The translations under genes and the position numbers were made by a program. The notes below the pieces were generated by a model. That model ran no database searches. It saw nothing but the letters and a program-made list of their open reading frames with translations, and had not been told where the DNA came from. This document shows, in pieces, positions 17,193-26,804 of a stretch of 64,000 bases of DNA (positions are counted from its first letter, which is position 1; the number at the start of each line of letters is the position of its first letter). The stretch is from an uncultured Aquimarina sp. (GTDB lineage: Bacteria; Bacteroidota; Bacteroidia; Flavobacteriales; Flavobacteriaceae), in assembly GCA_947498785.1 (NCBI GenBank), contig CANMLS010000015.1:47193-111192 (forward strand), read 5' to 3'.

Positions 17193-18857
17193 TTAAAAAT
17201 CAGAAATTACAGAATAATTGAGTTTTAGCTGCTCTGCTAGTTGTTTGGCTTTACCTAATTTTAGAAAACCACGCTCTGTATCTATAATTGTAGTTTTTGG
17301 TATTTTACTTAGATACTTTTTATATGTTGTTATAGCATATTGAAATGGATCTTTAGCTCCTATATTTGCTTTTCCATCTGTAAAGACAAATAATTGAGTA
17401 GTTTGAATGTTCAAAGATTTCAATAGTTCGTATACTTTAAAAAATGCAGCACCCAAATTAGTTTTTCCGCTAGTTCTTAATTGATAATTAATAGCAGTAA
17501 TTTGTTTGGTGTTAGAAGTGAATTCTTGTAGAATTTTGGCAGTTGTATCGTGTAATCCCACAATAGCATACTGTATTTTTTGAAGAGGATATGATAGTAT
17601 GGTTTTTTCAATAATTCCTTTTAAATACGCCATTTGGTGATCTAAAGCCATAGAAGTACTAGTATCAACCAAAAATACAATACGAGCTGTGGATTTTTGA
17701 ATGAGTTGTTTATAAACAGGGCTAAACACTCCCGTTTTTAAGTATGCTTTTACAGATTTTACTATAGCAAGTTCGGTATGTTGTTTTGAAGGATAAGAAG
17801 CTAATGAAATAGCATCAAGAGTATTTAATTTTATTTCTTGTTTTTTACTTTTTTTTGGAGCAGAGAATTGTAGACCTTGTTGTACAGATTTTGGTAATTG
17901 AAATTCAGAATTGTTGGATGAGAGTTGAGGTGTAGTTTTCTCTTGTGATTCTTCTTTTTTCTGATCGTTGTTGTCATTAGTATTTGAATCAGATGGAGGT
18001 GTATATTCTTTAGCGCGATGTTGCAATACAAAAGGTGCTATTTTATTGACCATTTCTGGGCTTATTTCTGCCTGATTATGATAAGCGGCATAAGCTCTCG
18101 CAGTTTTGAGTAACAGAATATCTGCCCGCATTCCTTCTACTTGGTTAGTAATTGTTAATGCAGCACATTGTTCCTGTATATTTTCAGGAATTTTAATAAT
18201 TTGTAATTGCTGTTTTGCTATAAGAACTTGTTTCCTAATAGCCTGTTCTTCTTTTTCGAATTGTTTATAGAATCCAACAGGTTCACTATCAAAAGTAAGA
18301 CGTTGCATAGCAATTTGAGAACGTACTTTTTTATCTGTTGGAGTGACTATGGTAACACTTAATCCAAACCGATCCAGTAATTGTGGTCTCAAGGCACCTT
18401 CTTCTGGATTCATAGTGCCTACCAGACAAAAGCGACTGTCCACCCATTGGGAGATACCTTCTCGTTCCAGATGATAACCGCCTGTTGCAGATGCATCTAG
18501 TAAAATATCCATCAGGTAATCATTCAATAGATTAACCTCATCAATATATAAAAAACCTTGATGGGCTTGCGCTAATAAACCTTTATCGACAACAGTTGTT
18601 TTTTGGTTTATTAAAGCTTCCAGATTAATACTCCCCAATACTCTATCCTCAGTTGCACCAATAGGTAGGTTTACAAATGGAAAATCACCCCCCATTAATT
18701 GACTCAACCCACGTACCATGGTTGTTTTAGCTGTTCCTTTATCTCCTGTAGCCAATACTCCTCCAATACTCGGGTCAATTAGATTGAGTAATAAGCATAA
18801 TTTTAGATCTTCTTGAGCTTTTATCGCAGTAAAGGGATAGGTATATATTGGTTGCAT
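17193..18857 (-). CDS. ChlI-ChlD fusion, AAA/VWA chelatase motor for CobN
   Basis: A 554-residue protein. Residues 1-270 are an AAA+ ATPase of the magnesium-chelatase I type, with Walker A ATGDKGTAKTTMVRG and Walker B FLYIDEVNLLND. A low-complexity linker rich in Ser, Asn, Gln and Lys follows (about 275-355). Residues about 385-554 are a von Willebrand A domain with the MIDAS motif DTSTS. This I+D fusion replaces CobS/CobT. Its place in a cob operon with cobN supports cobalt rather than magnesium chelation. Confidence 0.9.
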   Translation of the reverse strand: MQPIYTYPFTAIKAQEDLKLCLLLNLIDPSIGGVLATGDKGTAKTTMVRGLSQLMGGDFPFVNLPIGATEDRVLGSINLEALINQKTTVVDKGLLAQAHQGFLYIDEVNLLNDYLMDILLDASATGGYHLEREGISQWVDSRFCLVGTMNPEEGALRPQLLDRFGLSVTIVTPTDKKVRSQIAMQRLTFDSEPVGFYKQFEKEEQAIRKQVLIAKQQLQIIKIPENIQEQCAALTITNQVEGMRADILLLKTARAYAAYHNQAEISPEMVNKIAPFVLQHRAKEYTPPSDSNTNDNNDQKKEESQEKTTPQLSSNNSEFQLPKSVQQGLQFSAPKKSKKQEIKLNTLDAISLASYPSKQHTELAIVKSVKAYLKTGVFSPVYKQLIQKSTARIVFLVDTSTSMALDHQMAYLKGIIEKTILSYPLQKIQYAIVGLHDTTAKILQEFTSNTKQITAINYQLRTSGKTNLGAAFFKVYELLKSLNIQTTQLFVFTDGKANIGAKDPFQYAITTYKKYLSKIPKTTIIDTERGFLKLGKAKQLAEQLKLNYSVISDF

Positions 18858-18964
18858 TTGTATCTTTGTATGATATGGTAAAAATACGGAATTATATAGC
18901 TAGTATTTGATAGTTCCTCAATTAGATACGGTAAAAAGATTCTAGTATATATGAAATAAAAGAA

Positions 18965-19678
18965 TTACTCAAAAAGGACACTTTGTAATACTATTAATCC
19001 AACAAGAATAGAAATAATTCCTATGATACCATTCATCCATTTAAAAACAGATATATTACGTTCTATAAAACGACTCATCGTAAAGATCAATACATAACTA
19101 TAAACCGCCATAGAGAAAATAATTCCTATTGATTCTGCAATAAGTATTAATATTGCATCAGATACAGTATCAGCACTAATAATCAATGCAGAGGTAAGCG
19201 CTCCTCCAGTTCCAGCTAACCCATGTAGCATGCCAATCCAAAACGATCGATTGATAGGATTCATAGCAATTTCTTCACCTCTTTTACCGTGTAAATGAAT
19301 AGGATTATTGGCAAGGTGCTCATGAGCTTCTATTTTTTTATGATCTGCCATCATTGTATTAATCTTATGATTTCTACGAATAGCCATCACACCTAGCCAA
19401 ATCATAATGGGACCAACAGAAAATTCAGCCCAAAAGGAAATACTTTCAACAAAGGTGAGTAATGCTGCTCTAAATACCAGTGCAATTCCACCAAACATTA
19501 ACAATGTAACAGAATGCCCTAATGCCCATTGAGATGCTGTAAACACAGTTTTAAAAGACACTTTTTTTTTCTGAATAGCATTTTCTGCTGCCAAAACTGA
19601 AACTGCGGACATATGATCTGGTTCAAAAGAATGTAATATTCCGGCAATTAGTGGACGGGCGAGATTCATGATATTCAT
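18965..19678 (-). CDS. Nickel/cobalt permease-like membrane protein (NiCoT/UreH-like)
   Basis: A 237-residue protein with about six membrane segments. The first contains HSFEPDHMSA, the H-x4-D-H metal signature of NiCoT transporters, and a second GMLHGLAGTGGALTSAL repeats the theme. A His-rich loop (HLANNPIHLHGKRGE) lies between them. Overlap with the cbiD stop (ATGA) places it in the operon, so cobalt import (or, less likely, export) for the chelatases is the natural reading. Confidence 0.85.
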   Translation of the reverse strand: MNIMNLARPLIAGILHSFEPDHMSAVSVLAAENAIQKKKVSFKTVFTASQWALGHSVTLLMFGGIALVFRAALLTFVESISFWAEFSVGPIMIWLGVMAIRRNHKINTMMADHKKIEAHEHLANNPIHLHGKRGEEIAMNPINRSFWIGMLHGLAGTGGALTSALIISADTVSDAILILIAESIGIIFSMAVYSYVLIFTMSRFIERNISVFKWMNGIIGIISILVGLIVLQSVLFE

Positions 19679-20772
19679 AAAGTATACGCTATATGGATTC
19701 CATCATTATTGATCAAATATATTTGAAGCTGCACGTATGGAGCTATTTTCTGACAATGATAATGGCATCGTTCAATTAGTTTTTGATAAAATTTTTCCTG
19801 TGCTGTAAAAGTAAAAATTTCTCTAAGACGCCCTGCCATATTTATGGATAAAACTTTGCTAGCTATTTCTTTTGGGTAGCCTGCTTCTATTGCCAGTTGA
19901 TATATGAAATTTTTATCCCAAGTTGTTTTTCCGCTATGAGTATTGGTATTACCTTGTGCTAATTTTGCTGCTTTACCTAACATTATACCCATAGATACTT
20001 TAGTGATTTGTGGGGATTTGTCAATTTTCTCAAAAGTTTCTTGTATCCAATTACCATAGTGTATACAAGCAATATCATCAATTTTTGGAAATAATGCTTT
20101 CAACATTTTTTCACTACGCGCTCCTGAATTAATTAACAACTCAGTTTTTCCATTAGCTATGGCCACATCTATTCCTTGTTGAATACTAGCAATGTAAGAG
20201 GCAGCGGAAAAAGGAGTCACAATACCAGTGGTTCCTAAAATTGAAATTCCGTGTAAAATTCCCAAACGACTATTAAGTGTTCTTTTAGCTAATTGTTCGC
20301 CATTTTTTACAGATATAGTGATCGTCACCCCATTAGTTTCTAGCTCGTAATCAGATAGTATTTTTTTGCAAACGATACTCATCATTTCTCTTGGAACAGG
20401 ATTTATAGCAGGATCTCCTACAGGGATTTCTAACCCTGGAAGTGTTACCAGTCCTACACCTTTCCCTCTTTTAAAAATAATGTCTCCTGCGGTGTTAAGA
20501 TTGACAGTAGCCATAATCTCTGCCTGATGGGTTACATCAGGATCATCACCAGCATCTTTTATGGTGGAGTATGTAGCTTCTTTTTGGGTGAGTGAAACTA
20601 ACTCAACCAGAAATGTAACCGTTTCTCTAATAGGTAATTGTATTTGTGTTTCTTTGATTTTTTGTTGAGTGACTAAACTTAATAAAGCAGCTTTTGTACA
20701 AGCAGTTGCACAAGCTCCTGTTGTATAACCTCTGCGTAAAGGTGTATTGGGTATGTCTTGTAATTCGCTCAA
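19675..20772 (-). CDS. cbiD: Cobalt-precorrin-5B C1-methyltransferase CbiD
   Basis: A 365-residue enzyme recognised from LRRGYTTGACATACTKAAL at the N terminus and the glycine-rich GILGTTGIVTPFS-like segment (ILGTTGIVTPFS). It methylates C1 in the anaerobic-type route. The only usable start is TTG at 20772, six bases after AAAGGTGAAG, an unusually good Shine-Dalgarno for this organism, which supports it. It is preceded by a 200-bp gap holding a repeat, so a second transcript start or processing there is possible. Confidence 0.93.
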   Translation of the reverse strand: MSELQDIPNTPLRRGYTTGACATACTKAALLSLVTQQKIKETQIQLPIRETVTFLVELVSLTQKEATYSTIKDAGDDPDVTHQAEIMATVNLNTAGDIIFKRGKGVGLVTLPGLEIPVGDPAINPVPREMMSIVCKKILSDYELETNGVTITISVKNGEQLAKRTLNSRLGILHGISILGTTGIVTPFSAASYIASIQQGIDVAIANGKTELLINSGARSEKMLKALFPKIDDIACIHYGNWIQETFEKIDKSPQITKVSMGIMLGKAAKLAQGNTNTHSGKTTWDKNFIYQLAIEAGYPKEIASKVLSINMAGRLREIFTFTAQEKFYQKLIERCHYHCQKIAPYVQLQIYLINNDGIHIAYTL

Positions 20773-20815
20773 AGCTTCACCTTTGGTTTACGGTTTATTT
20801 TTTAACATAACAATT

Positions 20816-20930
20816 ACTTTTCGGGCGTTACCTTACAGGTCGGGCTATCCATTACAACTCCTCATATTAGCTCACTTCGGCAAGCTCAGGAGTAATATTG
20901 CGGGGTTTTCATTACTATCCCTAACGCAAA
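20816..20930. repeat. Flavobacterial-type intergenic repeat
   Basis: The stretch with TCGGGCGTTACC, AGGTCGGGCTATCC and CATTACTATCCCTAACGC is more GC-rich than its surroundings. It resembles from memory a structured intergenic repeat common in Flavobacteriia that gives spurious small ORFs. It interrupts the otherwise overlapping cob operon between the zinc-finger gene and cbiD. Confidence 0.45.
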
Positions 20931-20972
20931 AATCAGGTGTAAAATGGTAACATACTCCATATAAAATATATT

Positions 20973-21758
20973 CTATAGTGTTTTTAGCATATCTCTTTTC
21001 AGATCAATTCTACCACCTTGATATCCACAAACTCCCATACGAGGAGAATTCACAATGGGCATAGAAGCATAGTCTTCAAAATCAGCACAGCTTTCTGAAT
21101 GTTCCTCAGCACATTTTTTACAAAACATAGCCTCTTCTTCATAGCTACACTGTGTACAGATCTGAGTAGCTGGTTCTTTAGCACACGAAGTGCAGCTCAG
21201 TGTTAGAGGTTCATTTCTTGAGAGTAAAACGATATCTTCCAGTGCTTTTACACTATACTCTCCAACCACTACTACTTCTAAACTGGTAGTACTGCCAAAA
21301 TCATATTGATAAATTAATTTTAATCCTTTAGAAAAAACTTTTTTAACCTTTCTGCTCTTAGGGATTTCACCATTTGATTCTTCCATTAAAGCTTCATATT
21401 CCTTTGTTTTACCTCTTTCTAATAGCTCCTGAGCTTCAAAAAAATCAAATCCCATGCTATTTTTTCTTTTTTTTGGATCTGTAAAAGAACTCATATGACC
21501 GCAACATTCTAACCATATATCTCTTAAAAAAGCATCTAAATCATTCATGGTAGCTTCTCCATCCATCCATAGAGATAGAAAATAAGGAGCCCTTCCCCAG
21601 GAAGTATCCATTTCTATTTTTAAAAGATAGGACATACCTGGTGCTCCTTGAATCATTTCTGATTCTAAATGTTTTTGAAAATGTCTGTTAATCCCAGATT
21701 TAGAGTATATTTTTTTACAAAAAATGCATACCCCTACAGGTTTTATTTCTTTACTCAC
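20973..21758 (-). CDS. pRiA4b ORF-3-like protein with two zinc-binding ends
   Basis: A 261-residue protein. The N terminus has a C2H2 finger (CIFCKKIYSKSGINRHFQKH); the centre carries KLIYQYDFGSTTSLEVVVV, typical of the pRiA4b ORF-3/IS1096 TnpR-like domain; the C terminus has a cysteine cluster resembling a B-box (CTSC, CTQC, CKKC, EHSESC). Its GTG start overlaps the cobK stop (GTGA), so it is translated with the cob genes. The function is unknown; a metal-responsive or nucleic-acid role is only a guess. Confidence 0.75.
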   Translation of the reverse strand: MSKEIKPVGVCIFCKKIYSKSGINRHFQKHLESEMIQGAPGMSYLLKIEMDTSWGRAPYFLSLWMDGEATMNDLDAFLRDIWLECCGHMSSFTDPKKRKNSMGFDFFEAQELLERGKTKEYEALMEESNGEIPKSRKVKKVFSKGLKLIYQYDFGSTTSLEVVVVGEYSVKALEDIVLLSRNEPLTLSCTSCAKEPATQICTQCSYEEEAMFCKKCAEEHSESCADFEDYASMPIVNSPRMGVCGYQGGRIDLKRDMLKTL

Positions 21759-22489
21759 TTTTTAATTGCTTTGATTAATTCATGTGGTTTATGTATACAA
21801 AGATACCGATTAGAAATTTCAGGTTTTTTTAGAATGACTATAGGTATGTTTATTGCTAATGCTGCTTGTATTTTCTCTTCTAATCTTCCGTTATTTCCAC
21901 TTTCTTTAGTAAAAATTACTTCAGGTGCTATTTGAGTAAACAAGGCTATTTCTTCTTTTTTAGCTTGGGGGTATCCAAATAATAAATGAGTCTTAGGGAA
22001 GTTAGTTTTGGTAGCTATTGCCCTCGAAGAATCTCTATCTAAAATACGAAACCAAGTGATGTGATTTTTCCAGTACGCTTTTAGTTTTGAAATAGTCTGG
22101 ACTCCTGATAAGGCAAGTAAGGATCGATAGCGGTTGTTATTAAAATGATCCAAGGCATCATCAAAGGTATCAACATAAGAAACCAACGGATGTGATGTTC
22201 TGGGAGCATACGTTCTCTGAAAACGTATTAAAGGAAGTTTTAGAGAAATATTAGCAATGGTTTGATGTAGTTGCGTCGCAAAAGGATGAGAAGCATTGAT
22301 GATATGAGTAATATCATGCTTCTTACAGAAAGCTTCTAATAACGCTGTAGTCATTTCACCAAATACCGGAATTCCTTTTCCAATATATTCTACTTTGGTT
22401 TTAGTAGAATAGTAATATTGAATATCCAATTCATCTAATGTTTTGGCAACAAATTTACCTTCTGTAGTACCACCAAATACAAGTATCAT
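21755..22489 (-). CDS. cobK: Precorrin-6A reductase CobK/CbiJ
   Basis: A 244-residue reductase with N-terminal ILVFGGTTEGKFVAKTL, the CobK dinucleotide-binding signature, and ASHPFATQLHQ in the middle. It reduces (cobalt-)precorrin-6A with NAD(P)H. One base overlaps the cbiG-cobM stop, and four bases overlap the next gene. The length is normal. Confidence 0.92.
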   Translation of the reverse strand: MILVFGGTTEGKFVAKTLDELDIQYYYSTKTKVEYIGKGIPVFGEMTTALLEAFCKKHDITHIINASHPFATQLHQTIANISLKLPLIRFQRTYAPRTSHPLVSYVDTFDDALDHFNNNRYRSLLALSGVQTISKLKAYWKNHITWFRILDRDSSRAIATKTNFPKTHLLFGYPQAKKEEIALFTQIAPEVIFTKESGNNGRLEEKIQAALAINIPIVILKKPEISNRYLCIHKPHELIKAIKK

Positions 22490-24342
22490 TAGGATTGAAT
22501 TGTTTTTTCTTTTTTTCTAAAAATATGATGCCACTTATCATCATATAACCAAGAGCGATTTTTTCGGGCTCCAATAGCTTCTCCTACTATAATCATAACC
22601 GTTCTAGTGAGTTTATTTTCTTTAATTATTGTAGTTAATTCTGAAAGTTTGCCTGTCCATACCTGCTCATCTGGCCAACTCACACGATACAATATGGCTA
22701 ATGGAGTGTCTTCTGGGTAGTGTTCTAAGAGTTGTCCTTGTATTTTTTTTGCAATACCAACACTTAGGAAAATACACATGGTAGCTCTTAATTTTGCCAT
22801 ATCTGCTATTTTCTCATGCTCTGGCATTGGAGTGTTTCCTTCACCTCTGGTAAGGATAATAGTTTGCGCTACCTCGGGAATAGTAAATTCTGATTTAAGA
22901 TGGGCTGCTGCAGCCTGGAATGATGAAATGCCAGGTACGATATAATATTCATATCCTTTTTCGTCAAAAATGGTCATTTGTTCTTGTATCGCTCCATAAA
23001 TCGAAGGATCACCAGAATGTAATCGAACAATGGATTTTCCTTGCTCATAATATTGATCTATGATTGCTATTTGTTCTTCTAAGGTCATCGAGGCAGAATT
23101 GCGAACCAAAGCTCCTTCTTTTGCCATATGAGTTAATGCTTCTGGGACCAAACTACCTGCGTATAAAATACAATCCGCATTTTCTAAAATATATTGCCCT
23201 TTTAGAGTTAATAATTCTGGATCACCAGATCCAGCACCTACAATAGCAATACTAGCTTTACGCTCATATGCGCTTAATAAGCTAAAAGCATAGGTGAATT
23301 TTTTACCTGATTGAGTCAATACTTTTGTTTTTTCTATAAGCCAAATCGACTGATCAGCAATCAAAGCAGCAGCTGCTTCAGAAACTCCATATACTCCAAC
23401 TTTCTTTTTCACCACTTCTGACGGGTTAGCCACAGTAATAGTATTAAGCTCTTCGGTTGAATATGTTATAAACGGAAGGTTATATTTTTTTGCAAAATCC
23501 AGATAGGCCTGTTCTTCACTCTTGATCGTTGCAGATCCAATAGCATATACACTTTCTATAGCAACTTTTTCTTTTTCTAATGCAGATTCTAACCCCTTGA
23601 TTAATAACGAAGATTCTATATCTTTAGCACAACCACTTCCTATTGCAATACAAGTAGGATAATATGAAATTATTGGAGTTTTACTATCAAAAACTTCATA
23701 CCCTATATAAATTAGTAACTCATACTGATCTCTATCACAATCATCAAGGTTGTAAAATATGTCAACAAAATCTGGACATGTTTTTTCTAAGTATTGAGTT
23801 CCTCTGTCTTTGGTTTTTAGAATAAGAGCGGTTGATTTTCTATTCACAAACAAAGAGATGATTTCATTGGTACTAATAGAACTTTTTACTTTCCAACGAT
23901 ATGTTTCTGCAAGTGTGTCTAATGCCCATAATTCTTGCAAATCACTGGAAGTAGATAGTACGGCTTGTGCGTCCAGTATTTTGCTGATTTGTTTGGTGAT
24001 ACTATTTGCTCTACCAATATGACCGCTTAATACAGCTTGCGCAAATTTGCCTTGATCATCTATATTAATCACTGCTGGGTCTATAGTTTTATCTTGGATA
24101 TGATTGGCAATACTACGAACACAAATACCTAAAGCACCCACAAAAACCCAGGCATCATAGTTGTGAAAAGAAGTTTTCATTAGCTCGGCTACAGAATCAA
24201 TTTGTTTGATATCCTTACTCGAAGTAGTATCTCTGGTTGTGAGAATTTTGGAACGATAAAACTCTTTTTGTAATGTTTTAGCAATAGATAATCCTTGATC
24301 TGTAAAACAGAGTATTGCAACTTTTATAGTGGATTCTGACAT
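22489..24342 (-). CDS. CbiG-CobM fusion: ring-opening hydrolase plus precorrin-4 C11-methyltransferase
   Basis: A 617-residue bifunctional protein. Residues 1-345 are CbiG: YDAWVFVGALGICVR and AVLSGHIGRANSITKQI are N-terminal CbiG motifs, and AIGSGCAKD marks the C-terminal CbiG domain. Residues about 360-610 are CobM/CbiF, starting SIAIVGAGSGDPELLTLKG and containing VRLHSGDPSIYGAIQEQM. Fusion joins two steps of ring contraction: lactone opening of cobalt-precorrin-5A follows C11 methylation. CbiG presence and absence of CobG point to the anaerobic-type chemistry. Confidence 0.92.
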   Translation of the reverse strand: MSESTIKVAILCFTDQGLSIAKTLQKEFYRSKILTTRDTTSSKDIKQIDSVAELMKTSFHNYDAWVFVGALGICVRSIANHIQDKTIDPAVINIDDQGKFAQAVLSGHIGRANSITKQISKILDAQAVLSTSSDLQELWALDTLAETYRWKVKSSISTNEIISLFVNRKSTALILKTKDRGTQYLEKTCPDFVDIFYNLDDCDRDQYELLIYIGYEVFDSKTPIISYYPTCIAIGSGCAKDIESSLLIKGLESALEKEKVAIESVYAIGSATIKSEEQAYLDFAKKYNLPFITYSTEELNTITVANPSEVVKKKVGVYGVSEAAAALIADQSIWLIEKTKVLTQSGKKFTYAFSLLSAYERKASIAIVGAGSGDPELLTLKGQYILENADCILYAGSLVPEALTHMAKEGALVRNSASMTLEEQIAIIDQYYEQGKSIVRLHSGDPSIYGAIQEQMTIFDEKGYEYYIVPGISSFQAAAAHLKSEFTIPEVAQTIILTRGEGNTPMPEHEKIADMAKLRATMCIFLSVGIAKKIQGQLLEHYPEDTPLAILYRVSWPDEQVWTGKLSELTTIIKENKLTRTVMIIVGEAIGARKNRSWLYDDKWHHIFRKKEKTIQS

Positions 24343-24382
24343 GCGTGTGTTATTAAGACCTTTTAATTGTCAAAGATATTGG

Positions 24383-24922
24383 TTAAGGATATCTTAGAAA
24401 ATGTTTATTTAAATTAAATACAATCGAAAATTGATGATTCCTTATTCTAGAAAATGGGGTGTTATTTGTTGATATATTATATCCATAAAATATATTGGCA
24501 TCACCAAATATACTTAAACCTATTTTTGGTGTGATTACGACATCATTTATTTTAAAATCTGTTTGATATTTTACTTCTAAGCCTGTAATTAATAATAAAG
24601 CACTTATCTCGTACCCTATTTTTATGCCATAAATATCGTTGTTTTGATCGGGCATCCATTCCAAAGCAGTGTAATAAGCTTTAGAAAAATAACCTGTATC
24701 TCCATATCTGCATGTATGTAATGCTGCTCCGATTTCAGAATAAAAATCATTTTGTAACCCTGTGCCTATGCGTACTGAAATTTGTTTTACTATTGTAAAA
24801 TTTCCAGGTCTAAAATGTAGTGTATCTATTTCTTGTTTAAGAGTTTCTTTTTTTACAATATCCTGTCCAAAAACTGTAAATCCAATTAAAGAGAAACCCC
24901 AGAAGAATACTTTTTTTATCAT
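24383..24922 (-). CDS. Secreted beta-barrel-like protein of unknown function inside the cob operon
   Basis: A 179-residue protein with a signal peptide (MIKKVFFWGFSLIGFTVFGQ). The rest alternates polar and aromatic residues (ISVRIGTGLQNDFYSEIGAAL, shown in part as RIGTGLQNDFYSEIG) and ends FNLNKHFLRYP, as in small outer-membrane barrels. It starts 1 bp after the cobL stop, so it is part of the operon. I do not recognise the family. It could be an envelope partner of corrinoid or metal traffic, or an unrelated passenger. Confidence 0.7.
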   Translation of the reverse strand: MIKKVFFWGFSLIGFTVFGQDIVKKETLKQEIDTLHFRPGNFTIVKQISVRIGTGLQNDFYSEIGAALHTCRYGDTGYFSKAYYTALEWMPDQNNDIYGIKIGYEISALLLITGLEVKYQTDFKINDVVITPKIGLSIFGDANIFYGYNISTNNTPFSRIRNHQFSIVFNLNKHFLRYP

Positions 24923-24923
24923 T

Positions 24924-26108
24924 TTATTTCCCTTTTGCCTTAAACAAAGTAATAGGATTATGATTATCCAAAGTGATTGCTATTTCTTCTATTATTTTAT
25001 AATCAATATTAGAACAACCTTTTTTGAACAATGCTATTGAACTTTCTTTGACTGTATTAATAACAATATTGGTTTCTGGTTTTAGAAAAGGATGAATTTT
25101 GAGAAAGAGTTCTTCTAATTTACCACCATGTCCACCAATAAAAATAGCATCTGGTTTTGGAAATTGACTAAGGTCTTGTTCAAAAAAATCTCCAATTACT
25201 GTCTGAATGCCAGGAACACCAAAGCGTTTTTGATTTTCGAGTATAATGATTTCGCATTCCTGTCTTTTTTCGAAAGCAAAGACTTCTAGGGATGAGTTTT
25301 TTAGTTTTGCTTCAATACTTACAGATCCGGTACAAAATCCGATATCCCAAAGTATGTTACTATTTATAACCTCTAAAAGATGTAATGTTGTTAGTCGAAT
25401 AGGCATCTTAGTAATCATATTTGGCCTATTCGGCAAACCTATAAAATCAAGATCCTTTATTCCAAAATCAATGATGCGATGATATTTTTTTTTGAGAAGC
25501 ACGCAGTTTAATGGATGAAACATTTTTTTTGAAGCCTCTGGTAAAGTCAATTCATAAAATTGCTCCTGAGTTCCTTCAATATCTTCTCCTATAATAATTT
25601 CATAATTCGAATAACCATATTCTAACATGCGTTTTGCAATGATGGCTGGAGTTTTTTCTGTATCAGTTAATACACCGATCAATTCTTTTTGCTGAATTAG
25701 AATAGCATCAAAAGCATTCCAGTTTCTTCCATGTACACTTACAGTTTGTAGTTGATTGCTATTTGTATTTGTTGCATTGGCAAGTAGTTGAATTGAGGTA
25801 AAATATGGTGTTGTTACAATTTTTGCATCAGGAAATTTATGTTGTAATGTGTTTGAAAATCCATAAAACAAGGGGTCTCCAGAGGCAAAAATGATAATAG
25901 GTTCGTTTGCTTTTTGATAAGCATTAAATACCTCTGTCATTGGTGATGCAATGGGAATCCATTTATGATTTTCTGGAAGTTTGTTTTTGACCAATTCGTA
26001 ATGGCGTTTTCCTCCGCTAAAAACCGTTGTATTAGCAATATATTGCTGTTGCTCTATCGTGAAACTGGGTGTCTTATTTGCGATACCTATTACATGAAAA
26101 ATCATCAT
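24924..26108 (-). CDS. cobL: Precorrin-6B C5,15-methyltransferase CobL (CbiE-CbiT)
   Basis: A 394-residue bifunctional enzyme. Residues 1-210 are the CbiE methyltransferase (PIIIFASGDPLFYGF); residues about 235-394 are the CbiT methyltransferase/decarboxylase with WDIGFCTGSVSIEAK (SAM loop, Cys in place of a usual Gly) and AIFIGGHGGKLEEL. It methylates C5 and C15 and removes the C12 acetate carboxyl. It lies 24 bp downstream of bluB. Confidence 0.94.
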   Translation of the reverse strand: MMIFHVIGIANKTPSFTIEQQQYIANTTVFSGGKRHYELVKNKLPENHKWIPIASPMTEVFNAYQKANEPIIIFASGDPLFYGFSNTLQHKFPDAKIVTTPYFTSIQLLANATNTNSNQLQTVSVHGRNWNAFDAILIQQKELIGVLTDTEKTPAIIAKRMLEYGYSNYEIIIGEDIEGTQEQFYELTLPEASKKMFHPLNCVLLKKKYHRIIDFGIKDLDFIGLPNRPNMITKMPIRLTTLHLLEVINSNILWDIGFCTGSVSIEAKLKNSSLEVFAFEKRQECEIIILENQKRFGVPGIQTVIGDFFEQDLSQFPKPDAIFIGGHGGKLEELFLKIHPFLKPETNIVINTVKESSIALFKKGCSNIDYKIIEEIAITLDNHNPITLFKAKGK

Positions 26109-26132
26109 AATGCTGATATAATATTCTTCAAT

Positions 26133-26804
26133 CTAAGAAGATTTATACTTTTCTTCAAAGACTACATCTTTTTGAAGTTTTTTGCGATCCCATTTTTTAA
26201 GTTCTAATTCGGGTTGATTATAAAACATATCAGTATATCCAAAGCACAAATAACCGATTAATTGATTTTCTGATGGTGCGTTAAGTATTTTTTTTACTTT
26301 TTCGGGATCCAAAATACTCACCCATCCCATCCCAATATTGAGAGATCTAGCCATGAGCCACATATTTTGTATGGCGCAAACTACACTGTATTTTCCCATA
26401 TTAGGCATACTAGTTTGTCCGAGTACTGGACCTTCTTTTGGTTTGTAAAACACTACTATGTTTAAAGGAGATTCTACAATCCCTTCTAACTTAAGTTTGA
26501 TATATTCTTTTTGTTTTTGGTCTTTAAACAACAGAACCGCTCGTTGTGTCTCTTCAGAGAAAGTTCCTTTTATAGCTTGTTTTGTAGTTTGATCTTTGAT
26601 TAATACAAATTCCCAAGGCTGTGAGAAGCCTACAGAAGGAGCTGCTAGTGCTGCATCCAGAATAGTGTCGATTGATTTTTGAGATATAGGAGTATTTAAA
26701 AAACGATTCCCTCGAACATCTCTTCGATGTGCTAAAATTTCTTCCAGTAACTTTTGTTCTTCTCTAGTAAATATTCGTTGCAGTTGTTCCTCCATAACAC
26801 TCAT
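26133..26804 (-). CDS. bluB: 5,6-dimethylbenzimidazole synthase BluB
   Basis: A 223-residue flavin enzyme of the nitroreductase fold that cannibalises FMN with O2 to give the lower ligand of B12. RRDVRGNRFLNTPI, LDAALAAPSVGFSQPWEFVLI and NMGKYSVVCAIQNMWLMAR match BluB rather than ordinary nitroreductases. The start overlaps the cobJH stop (ATGA). It implies that aerobic growth supplies dimethylbenzimidazole even though the ring is made by CbiD/CbiG-type chemistry. Confidence 0.92.
   Translation of the reverse strand: MSVMEEQLQRIFTREEQKLLEEILAHRRDVRGNRFLNTPISQKSIDTILDAALAAPSVGFSQPWEFVLIKDQTTKQAIKGTFSEETQRAVLLFKDQKQKEYIKLKLEGIVESPLNIVVFYKPKEGPVLGQTSMPNMGKYSVVCAIQNMWLMARSLNIGMGWVSILDPEKVKKILNAPSENQLIGYLCFGYTDMFYNQPELELKKWDRKKLQKDVVFEEKYKSS

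Noticed and set aside
20747..20950. 67-residue + strand ORF opposite cbiD start
   Set aside because: Its codons cover the flavobacterial-type repeat; such repeats give false ORFs.
26133..26804. Ordinary nitroreductase
   Set aside because: The motifs and operon position fit BluB better than a general nitroreductase.
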